Assembly: GCA_964441455.1 (NCBI GenBank)
Contig: CAYTUX010000271.1
Coordinates: forward strand, 1 to 5,214
Source: JAQICX01 sp964441455
GTDB taxonomy: Bacteria > Verrucomicrobiota > Kiritimatiellia > JAQICX01
Direction: 5' to 3'
Length of the DNA stretch: 5,214 nt
Made by a program: the position numbers and the translations under genes. Numbering within the stretch: position 1 is the stretch's first letter; each line of letters starts with the position of its first letter. The notes beneath the pieces are model-generated. The model saw only the letters and a program-made list of their open reading frames with translations. It was not told the DNA's origin and ran no database searches. Shown piece after piece: positions 1 to 5,199 of the stretch.

Positions 1-204
1 ATTTAACCTGAATTATTCATAAAACTTCTACTGCGATAACGTATAGCACTTAATCTCAAAGATTTAGCTTAAATAATAATTTTGATTTATGTTTATAAAT
101 CCCGCATTGCGGGACTAGCAAAGCCAGCCTATTATTTTTCGCTATCTCATTGATCGCAAGCACTCTACGTTATCTCGTAACGAAATGTATGAATAAATCA
201 AGTT
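1..204. other. Non-coding stretch downstream of the kinase gene
   Basis: No open reading frame of credible length is present on either strand. The stretch holds a short GC-rich hairpin at 100-114 (described separately) and a 9-bp inverted repeat: GATAACGTA at 35-43 and its reverse complement TACGTTATC at 166-174. The rest is AT-rich. It may be the trailer of the histidine kinase gene plus part of an intergenic repeat. I do not recognise a known RNA here. Confidence 0.5.
100..114 (-). terminator. Small GC-rich hairpin, possible weak terminator of the kinase gene
   Basis: Read on the minus strand, CCCGC-AAT-GCGGG forms a five-bp GC stem (six with the closing T-A pair) with a three-base loop, about 90 bases after the kinase stop codon. 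It is followed by ATTTATAA, which is AT-rich but lacks a proper run of T. It could be a weak intrinsic terminator or part of a dispersed repeat. Confidence 0.3.
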
Positions 205-1818
205 TTAATTCGAAAATTGTAATCCTTTAATCAAAATTGTGTTTTCTAACTTTTTGATAAACAATTGTTCATCATCTGCATTTGCAATCCAAGGAATAGA
301 AAACGACCTTATTAAATCTAATGTTTTTTCTTCGCTCTCTGTGTGTAGCTTACCAACAACAATTATCGGAACTCTAGATTTAGAGCGTTTCTTCTTCATA
401 AAACTCATAAGAGAGCCTTTTGTTAAACTCAACTCTCTTAATTCTATAAAAATTGTATCATATTCGTCAATACTAATGTCATCAATATTACATCCACTCT
501 TACGTTCAAATCCGTAATTATACTTTGAAAGAACATATTCCAAACGTGACTCCAAATCATCATCTTTCCCGATAAATAAAACATTGATTTTTTCGGAAAC
601 CGGAATTTCAACTGTTGCAGATGTTCCGTTTTTCGAATCATGTGGAGGACTCACAATTCGTATTGAACCGCCATGCATCTCAACAATCTCCTTAGATATT
701 GCCAGCCCTAAACCGGATCCGACAGCCTGTTCTCCAACTGTAACATATCTCTCTAATACTTTGTCAATATATTCCGGTGGAATCCCAATCCCTGTATCAG
801 TTACATTTAAACGTGCATAATTGATTCCATCTCTCTCAACTTCATCAACCGTTGCAATAATTCTACCATAATCAGGTGTAAACTTTACTGCATTATTAAT
901 AAGATTAATAACCACTCGCTCAATCTTAGGTATATCAATAAATACAAAAGAACTATTGGAATATTCATAATATTTCAACTCTATATGTTTCTGCTCGGCC
1001 TGAACTCTCAATGATTTGACTGATGATTCAACCAAAGAATTAAAAGTAATCTTTATTTTGTTAAGACTCAATGATTCGCTCTCCATCTTACGTAAATCCA
1101 AAATGTCATCAACAGTACTTTTTAAACGTAAAGAGTCACTCTTTAACATAGTCAGATATTTCTTTACCGGATCAGTTAATGGACCTGTAACCCCTCTAAG
1201 CATATTTTCAACTGCATATATCATTGAAGTCAAAGGCGTTCTCAGTTCGTGTGAAACGTTGGATATGAAAGCAGTTTTTGCCTCCGCATGATTTTCCAGA
1301 CGTTTAACTGCATTTTCTAATGCAGTTTGTGCACTTTTTCTTATGGTAATATCTCTGATAAAAAAACATAAACATCTGTCTCCCTGCAGTGATATAGCAT
1401 TAACTGCAATCTCTGCCGGAAAAGTTGAAAGATCCTTTCTAACACAAAAACCTTCTATAAGTGTATATTTCTCACTATCAAGATTATACCTGATATTTGC
1501 AAGCAGATTCTCACTAGCTCCTGCAATAATTTTCAGAACTCTCTTTCCTAATATTTCAGATTTATCATACTGTAGAAAATCCAATGCCCTCCCATTAAAT
1601 TCCTGAATTCTGCCTGTTCTATAATCGGTAACAAGAACTGCATCATAAATAGCTTGAAGCAGACTGTCATAATCACACGTACAGCAATTTTCAACTCGAG
1701 CACCGGGGATTCTTCTTTTCTTGACGGCATTTGCTCGATTAGTGTCGGCAATATTAGATGTAATCTTGGGATCAACATCTATTCTCATAGTCTTCGAGGA
1801 AATATTCTTTACTTTCAT
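205..1818 (-). CDS. Soluble PAS-domain hybrid-like sensor histidine kinase with a C-terminal pseudo-receiver
   Basis: This 537-residue protein autophosphorylates a histidine from ATP in a two-component pathway. No membrane segment is visible, so it is probably cytoplasmic. Seen in order: a basic N-terminal segment, a Cys cluster (C45, C46, C48), a PAS domain (about 50-160), a HisKA dimerisation helix with SHELRTPL (phospho-accepting H190), and an HATPase_c domain with the N box (INLINNAVKFTP, 304-315), G1 box DTGIG (341-345) and G2 box GSGLGL (367-372). The usual F-box phenylalanine is a tyrosine in ERYVT (356-360). Residues 411-535 fold-match a response-regulator receiver, but the Asp position is Glu459 and the conserved Thr and Lys are absent. 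The start is supported by AGG six bases upstream. It is divergent from gluQ, no partner regulator is present, and its ligand is unknown. Confidence 0.93.
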   Translation of the reverse strand: MKVKNISSKTMRIDVDPKITSNIADTNRANAVKKRRIPGARVENCCTCDYDSLLQAIYDAVLVTDYRTGRIQEFNGRALDFLQYDKSEILGKRVLKIIAGASENLLANIRYNLDSEKYTLIEGFCVRKDLSTFPAEIAVNAISLQGDRCLCFFIRDITIRKSAQTALENAVKRLENHAEAKTAFISNVSHELRTPLTSMIYAVENMLRGVTGPLTDPVKKYLTMLKSDSLRLKSTVDDILDLRKMESESLSLNKIKITFNSLVESSVKSLRVQAEQKHIELKYYEYSNSSFVFIDIPKIERVVINLINNAVKFTPDYGRIIATVDEVERDGINYARLNVTDTGIGIPPEYIDKVLERYVTVGEQAVGSGLGLAISKEIVEMHGGSIRIVSPPHDSKNGTSATVEIPVSEKINVLFIGKDDDLESRLEYVLSKYNYGFERKSGCNIDDISIDEYDTIFIELRELSLTKGSLMSFMKKKRSKSRVPIIVVGKLHTESEEKTLDLIRSFSIPWIANADDEQLFIKKLENTILIKGLQFSN

Positions 1819-1836
1819 TTAAAACCTATATAAAAT
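1808..1836 (+). promoter_or_regulatory. Candidate sigma70-type promoter for gluQ
   Basis: TTTACT (1808-1813) and TAAAAT (1831-1836) are separated by 17 bases. They match the -35 and -10 consensus at four and five of six positions. Predicted transcription would begin near 1843, leaving a leader of about 23 bases before the gluQ ATG. The -35 lies inside the first codons of the divergent kinase gene. No equally good minus-strand promoter for the kinase was found in the 47-bp gap. Confidence 0.4.
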
Positions 1837-1865
1837 TTATACAATATATTTACTAAAGTTATATT

Positions 1866-2864
1866 ATGCATAATTTCCAAAAAAATAACAACAAAAAACG
1901 TGGACGTTTTGCTCCAAGTCCCACGGGAGCTCTACATTTAGGAAATGCAAGAACATTTCTCTTGACATGGTTGTCAATTAAAAGCCAAGGGGGAGAAATT
2001 GTTCTGCGTATTGAAGACCTTGATCATCCCAAAGTAAAGCCCGATACAATTGAAGAAGCTGTCAATGATTTAAAGTGGCTTGGCTTAACTTGGGACGAAG
2101 GCTTCTCAACAAATATACAACCATACTCTCCATATATTCAAAACCAGAGAACTGAAGTATATAAAAAAGCATTAAATAAACTTGTGGAAAAAAAGTTGAT
2201 ATACCCCTGTGTATGCAGTAGAAAAGAGATAGAAGAGTCCCAAAGTGCTCCGCACGCCGGAGAGTCTCCTAAATATTTTGGAGAATGCAAAGGCAAATTT
2301 AAAACTTGGAAAGAAGCCTCGGCAAATCTGCCGGAAAACAGAATGCCAATATGGAGATTCAAAAGCTCCAACAAAAATATATGTTTCGATGATGGGTTTA
2401 TGGGAAAACAGACTTTTAACAACTCTCAACTTTTTGGAGATTTTTCAATTGCAAGACACCAGTATGGTGCAGGATATATGTTAGCTGTTGTAGTTGATGA
2501 TGCTCTTATGAATATAACTGAAGTTGTAAGGGGTAACGACTTGCTCGATTCAACCCCAAGACAGCTGGAAATATATAATGCTCTTAATCTAAATCCTCCA
2601 AAATTTATTCATGTTCCACTTGTGGTCGCTCCAGACGGAAGAAGACTTGCCAAAAGACATGGCGATACAAGAATTTCAGCCCTTCGAAATGCTGATAACT
2701 CTCCTGAAAAAATTATAGGCTTGCTTGCATACTGGTGCGGTTGGGCAGAATTTGGCGAAAAACTGACACCTCAAGAATTACTCTCAAAATTTTCTTGGTC
2801 AACATTGAAACCTGAAAAAGCTATCCTAACACAACAGATTAAATCATACCTGAATATCAAATAA
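1866..2864 (+). CDS. gluQ: Glutamyl-Q tRNA(Asp) synthetase
   Basis: This 332-residue protein is a truncated glutamyl-tRNA synthetase paralogue. Family members activate glutamate and attach it to queuosine at position 34 of tRNA(Asp), in the cytoplasm. Visible are the class I start APSPTGALHLGN (HIGH-equivalent HLGN, 24-27), RIEDLD (48-53), and a zinc-site pattern C115-x-C117 with Y137 and C141, matching the Cys-x-Cys...Tyr-x3-Cys ligands of GluQRS. The KMSKS-equivalent is RLAKRHGD (260-267). The anticodon-binding domain of full GluRS (usually about 470 residues or more) is missing, which supports GluQRS over GltX. The protein is slightly longer than the E. coli enzyme (about 300 residues), partly through a longer loop between C117 and Y137. 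No strong Shine-Dalgarno precedes the ATG. It stands alone, not next to dksA as in gamma-proteobacteria. A discriminating GluRS fragment is an unlikely alternative. Confidence 0.9.
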   Translation: MHNFQKNNNKKRGRFAPSPTGALHLGNARTFLLTWLSIKSQGGEIVLRIEDLDHPKVKPDTIEEAVNDLKWLGLTWDEGFSTNIQPYSPYIQNQRTEVYKKALNKLVEKKLIYPCVCSRKEIEESQSAPHAGESPKYFGECKGKFKTWKEASANLPENRMPIWRFKSSNKNICFDDGFMGKQTFNNSQLFGDFSIARHQYGAGYMLAVVVDDALMNITEVVRGNDLLDSTPRQLEIYNALNLNPPKFIHVPLVVAPDGRRLAKRHGDTRISALRNADNSPEKIIGLLAYWCGWAEFGEKLTPQELLSKFSWSTLKPEKAILTQQIKSYLNIK

Positions 2865-2896
2865 TTAAGAGCTATTAGTAATCTAACACATAAAAC

Positions 2897-2933
2897 CAAA
2901 TTGTTTTCTTGTTCAAAAAGATAATTTGTTTTT
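2897..2933 (+). terminator. Weak AT-rich hairpin with T run after gluQ
   Basis: CAAATT (2897-2902) can pair with AATTTG (2923-2928), and five T residues follow (2929-2933), about 35 bases after the gluQ stop. The stem is purely AT-rich apart from one pair and the loop is long, so as an intrinsic terminator it would be weak. It is the only candidate I see between gluQ and the tRNA gene. Confidence 0.22.
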
Positions 2934-2953
2934 ATATTACCGGGTAATATAAT
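2926..2953 (+). promoter_or_regulatory. Promoter-like sequence filled by a perfect 21-bp palindrome (putative operator)
   Basis: TTATATTACC (2932-2941) and GGTAATATAA (2943-2952) are exact reverse complements around a single central base. TTGTTT (2926-2931) lies directly before, and a consensus TATAAT (2948-2953) overlaps the right arm, with 16 bases between them. A symmetric site in the spacer and -10 is the usual position for a dimeric repressor's operator. No gene follows closely on the plus strand, so the transcript, if any, is unknown. The protein that would bind is not identifiable. Confidence 0.4.
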
Positions 2954-3289
2954 GTAATTTCAGATTCTCTTTAAAAAATGTTTTTCCGTGTTGAGTCCTT
3001 AGTTATTATGAAAAGTTTTTTTAACCCAAATCAATATAATGTTCTTAATCCATTTTTTATCTTTCTCTGTGTTCTCCGGCAACGCACAGGCAGGTAGGAA
3101 GGTGTTTTTGGTTGGGAGGGGGGCATTAACCCGAATGTTTTACGAAGATTAAAATGCATACACATCATCAGCATCTCATAAAATATGCAGGTTAATCATA
3201 TGTATTGGTGTTGTTTACCAGATATTTATCTACTACAATTCGGCTAGGATGGTATTATTTAAAAAAAAGAAGTTTTTTTAAGAAAAAGG

Positions 3290-3318
3290 TTGATTTGTTA
3301 TTTTGATTTGTGTATATT
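3290..3318 (+). promoter_or_regulatory. Probable promoter of the tRNA gene
   Basis: TTGATT (3290-3295) and TATATT (3313-3318) are separated by the optimal 17 bases. Transcription would start near 3325, giving a 5' leader of about 23 bases for RNase P removal before the first base of the tRNA. The A/T-rich block just upstream (3255-3285) could act as an UP-like element, which is common at stable RNA genes. Confidence 0.5.
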
Positions 3319-3347
3319 TCGCTACGTTTCTTACATAAACTTATTTT

Positions 3348-3424
3348 GGCTGCATAGCTCAGTTGGTTAGAGCATCGGAATCATAATCCGAGTGTCCGGG
3401 GTTCGAGTCCCTGTGCAGCCACCA
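3348..3424 (+). tRNA. tRNA with CAT anticodon, probably elongator tRNA-Met
   Basis: The 77-base gene folds into a full cloverleaf. The acceptor stem is GGCTGCA/TGCAGCC (3348-3354, 3414-3420). The D stem is GCTC/GAGC, the anticodon stem TCGGA/TCCGA (3375-3379, 3387-3391) has loop ATCATAA, and the anticodon CAT is at 3382-3384. The variable loop is five bases (3392-3396), the T loop TTCGAGT (3402-3408). Discriminator A3421 is followed by an encoded CCA (3422-3424). The paired G1-C72 and the absence of three G-C pairs in the anticodon stem exclude the initiator. Elongator Met is likelier than the lysidine-modified Ile2 species, because the acceptor stem begins GGCT with U4-A69 as in E. coli elongator Met, but this is not decisive. 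The 3' end is 7 bp from the convergent lptE stop codon. Confidence 0.95.
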
Positions 3425-3431
3425 TTTTATT

Positions 3432-3947
3432 TTAAAATTCCCAGAAGTCAACGACCTGTTCGAGTATATAGTGAGACAAATTCGCTGCAGCATCCGGAAG
3501 AGCTTGATTTTTGGCTTGAACCATATCACCTGTTGGAGTGAACTTATGTTCACCTATCGCACTTGAGGTCATAATAACTTTACCATTGGAACTTCTTGTA
3601 AACGTAAATTGAGCAGTTAATGTAAGTCTATATTCACTGACAGTTTTTTCATTTCCCTCAAGATACCGAACCGGTGCAAGTTCATATTCAACAATTGTAA
3701 CCTTCAAAATTGTATCTGCCAGTTGCTCATCTGAAATTTTCAAACTTCCATCTTCCTGTATTCTTGTAAGAATAGCCTGCGTAACATAGTTCTCAATATT
3801 AATCTCTTTTGTTTTGTTTATACATATTGGTACATAAACAGTTTTAATATCGTTTGGAAGACTTGAACCAAGCTTATAAGATGTGCATGAGGTTAGCATT
3901 AACAATGTTGTCAATGTGAAAGCTATCTTTAAAATTTGTCTATTCAT
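3432..3947 (-). CDS. lptE: LPS-assembly lipoprotein LptE
   Basis: This 171-residue lipoprotein matches the LptE family, which plugs the LptD barrel and helps deliver lipopolysaccharide to the outer surface of the outer membrane. The N-terminus has a basic start (MNRQILK), a hydrophobic stretch and a lipobox LTSC (18-21), so the mature protein would start at lipidated Cys21, followed by the typical CTSYKLG opening. Family-like segments include LPNDIKTVYVPICINKT (30-46), an ENYVTQAILTRI helix (52-63), and a strand-rich middle ending in a C-terminal helix near 150-168. The length is normal for LptE. Only an A/G-rich weak ribosome site (AAAGAA) precedes the ATG. It lies 60 bp downstream of bamD in the same orientation, a sensible outer-membrane assembly pairing. 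Sequence similarity in this family is low, so the assignment rests on lipobox, size, pattern and context. Confidence 0.83.
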   Translation of the reverse strand: MNRQILKIAFTLTTLLMLTSCTSYKLGSSLPNDIKTVYVPICINKTKEINIENYVTQAILTRIQEDGSLKISDEQLADTILKVTIVEYELAPVRYLEGNEKTVSEYRLTLTAQFTFTRSSNGKVIMTSSAIGEHKFTPTGDMVQAKNQALPDAAANLSHYILEQVVDFWEF

Positions 3948-4007
3948 ATTTGTTCTTTCTTTACTTATAAAATCATTTCTAATTGTTTCTATTTGAGAAT
4001 ATTTATA

Positions 4008-5009
4008 TCAATGATCAATTGTTTTTTTCAGCTGATTAATCCTTTTTTTTGCATTGGCAGTATATTTAGAGTCAGGGAAGCTGTCAATAAATAAATTATA
4101 AGCAATAATTGCTGCTCCCTTTTTATTCTGATTGTCATAGAAAACAGCAATTTCGTAATTCATCTCTGCAAGGGATTCTTTTGAACTCGTGTAGATTTTT
4201 TTTGCTTCATCAAAATTTTCGTTTGTTGGATAGTCTCTAATGAATTCAGCCGCAGCTTCCATTGCCGTAAGATATATCTGCTGATCTCTTTTATATCTTT
4301 TTGTCAACTCAAAAAGGCAGGAAAGTCTTCTGAATTTAGCTTCAGGAATATGCTTTGAAGCAGGAAATTGCTGCATAAGCAGTTCGTATCCTGCAATTGC
4401 ACTTTCATAGTCACCATGATCTTCTTCCAGCATACAAGAGTATAGTTCTGCCAAAGGTGCCTGATCCCAATTTGGTGCATTTTGAACAATTTGATTGTAT
4501 AGTTCTATTGAAAGACCTTTATTGTTTCCCATCGGTATTCCAAGAAATCTTCTCTTTGAAGTTCGTATGTGGTTTGCAATTGCCATCTGGTGCTGTATTG
4601 CAATATCATATGGGAATTTATTAGGATAGTAGTTAATGAGATATTGAAATTCATTAAAGGCTCGTTCGTATTTTTTAGTCTTTTCAAACTCCAGGGCAAT
4701 CGCCAGTTGAGCTTCCGGAGCAAAAGTTGATGAAGGCCATGTATGAATTAAATCATTAAATTCATTTATTGCTGCTTTGCTTTTTCCTTTCTCAAGTAGC
4801 AATGTGGCATAGTCAAACTGTTCTTTTGGGGTATCCTTTCGTGCTCTGTGAAAAAATGAAGGTAGTTTTTGTTTTATTGCAACCGGTCCATCATCAAAAA
4901 CAATTTCTGATTCCTCTGCATAGTTTTGGTCAGGTCCTTGTGCATAAATGGCTGGGCTGACAAATACTGTCATCAAAAATATAATTGCAAGTCGTAATGT
5001 GAATTTCAT
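4008..5009 (-). CDS. bamD: BamD-like periplasmic TPR protein
   Basis: This 333-residue protein resembles BamD/YfiO, the tetratricopeptide component of the BAM complex that inserts outer-membrane beta-barrels. An N-terminal Sec signal peptide is visible (MKFTLR, hydrophobic core 7-20, AIYA before Q24), suggesting cleavage after A23. TPR-like helical pairs appear at about 64-97, 98-131, 184-219, 221-262 and 281-318, with the repeated pattern A-x3-F/Y-x2-L/F-I-x3-P, for example AINEFNDLIHTWP and AFNEFQYLINYYP. It is longer than typical BamD (about 240-260 residues) because of a linker (24-60), an insertion around 150-180 and an extra C-terminal repeat. There is no lipobox; the only cysteines are C192 and C231. 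GGAGA lies 12 bases before the ATG. A TolA-binding YbgF/CpoB-like or other TPR protein is the main alternative; the adjacent lptE favours an envelope role. Confidence 0.7.
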   Translation of the reverse strand: MKFTLRLAIIFLMTVFVSPAIYAQGPDQNYAEESEIVFDDGPVAIKQKLPSFFHRARKDTPKEQFDYATLLLEKGKSKAAINEFNDLIHTWPSSTFAPEAQLAIALEFEKTKKYERAFNEFQYLINYYPNKFPYDIAIQHQMAIANHIRTSKRRFLGIPMGNNKGLSIELYNQIVQNAPNWDQAPLAELYSCMLEEDHGDYESAIAGYELLMQQFPASKHIPEAKFRRLSCLFELTKRYKRDQQIYLTAMEAAAEFIRDYPTNENFDEAKKIYTSSKESLAEMNYEIAVFYDNQNKKGAAIIAYNLFIDSFPDSKYTANAKKRINQLKKTIDH

Positions 5010-5049
5010 AATAATCTGGTTTCTCCGTAAAATTTTTAATATTTTAAGT

Positions 5050-5078
5050 ATATTAAACTACATTGTTATTTCTAGCAA
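5050..5078 (-). promoter_or_regulatory. Probable promoter of the bamD-lptE unit
   Basis: On the minus strand, TTGCTA (5073-5078) and TAATAT (5050-5055) are separated by exactly 17 bases. Transcription would begin around 5043, leaving a leader of about 34 bases that carries the GGAGA ribosome site at 5022-5026. No separate promoter of similar quality was seen in the 60-bp gap before lptE, which supports co-transcription. Confidence 0.5.
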
Positions 5079-5101
5079 GTTTATTTGTTAATAAATCTAA
5101 A

Positions 5102-5129
5102 ATACCCTGTTTTTTCGGTTGGATACCCT
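5102..5129. repeat. Short direct repeat ATACCCT
   Basis: ATACCCT occurs at 5102-5108 and again at 5123-5129, a 21-base period, each followed by a T run (with one G before the first). It lies immediately beside the REP-like hairpin and upstream of the bamD promoter. It may be part of the same intergenic repeat unit. Confidence 0.4.
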
Positions 5130-5133
5130 TTTT

Positions 5134-5161
5134 GGCGGGGTCACGGATCCCGACCCTACAG
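5134..5161 (-). repeat. REP-like GC-rich hairpin element
   Basis: Against the AT-rich surroundings, bases 5134-5161 are strikingly GC-rich. GGGTC (5138-5142) pairs with GACCC (5152-5156), and the loop contains the palindrome GGATCC (5145-5150). On the minus strand the element begins CTGTAGGGTC and ends GACCCCGCC followed by AAAAA. Size, GC content and imperfect dyad symmetry are those of REP-type intergenic elements. That it is multicopy in the genome is inferred. Confidence 0.5.
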
Positions 5162-5171
5162 TTTAGGATGC

Positions 5172-5199
5172 TGCAATCAAAGCTAAATGGTTGATTGCA
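5172..5199. repeat. Perfect 9-bp inverted repeat with 10-base spacer
   Basis: TGCAATCAA (5172-5180) and TTGATTGCA (5191-5199) are exact reverse complements. They lie inside a wider pair, CCTACAG (5155-5161) and CTGTAGG (5208-5214), making nested dyad symmetry that runs to the window edge. There is no T run, so it is not a standard terminator. Confidence 0.6.

Larger units (their letters stand above)
2865..3347. other. Gene-free stretch of about 480 bp between gluQ and the tRNA
   Basis: No convincing gene is present. The stretch contains a perfect palindrome within a promoter-like sequence (2926-2953), a pyrimidine-rich run followed by a G-rich block (about 3053-3123), a 7-bp A/T inverted repeat (3262-3268 with 3273-3279), a 12-base direct repeat AAGTTTTTTTAA (3013-3024 and 3270-3281), and the tRNA promoter. 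Two tiny open frames, 39 codons at 2978-3097 plus and 47 codons at 3031-3174 minus, overlap each other. They lack ribosome binding sites and recognisable content, so I treat them as chance. Confidence 0.6.

Noticed and set aside
2978..3097. A 39-codon plus-strand open frame downstream of the palindrome-promoter
   Set aside because: No Shine-Dalgarno, no recognisable motif, and it ends within the G-rich block. I kept it only as a possible product of the promoter, not as a gene.
3080..3125. Possible riboswitch (c-di-GMP or cobalamin type) in the G-rich block
   Set aside because: Fragments such as GCACAGG recall riboswitch cores, but the conserved order, the paired helices and a downstream regulated gene are absent.
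3031..3174. A 47-codon open frame on the minus strand inside the gluQ-tRNA gap
   Set aside because: No ribosome binding site, it translates the G-rich block into low-information sequence (Pro, Arg, Met-rich), and it overlaps another tiny frame on the plus strand. It looks like a chance frame.
3261..3285. A/T inverted repeat as an intrinsic terminator upstream of the tRNA
   Set aside because: The stem is only A-T pairs with a four-base loop and lies at the tRNA promoter. It is better explained as low-complexity A/T sequence.
3425..3431. Intrinsic terminator shared by the tRNA and lptE
   Set aside because: There is no GC-rich stem with a T run on either strand in or near the 7-bp gap.
3359..3553. 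A 64-codon minus-strand frame covering the tRNA and the lptE 3' end
   Set aside because: Its C-terminal part is simply the antisense translation of the tRNA, a common annotation artefact, and it lies in another frame of lptE.
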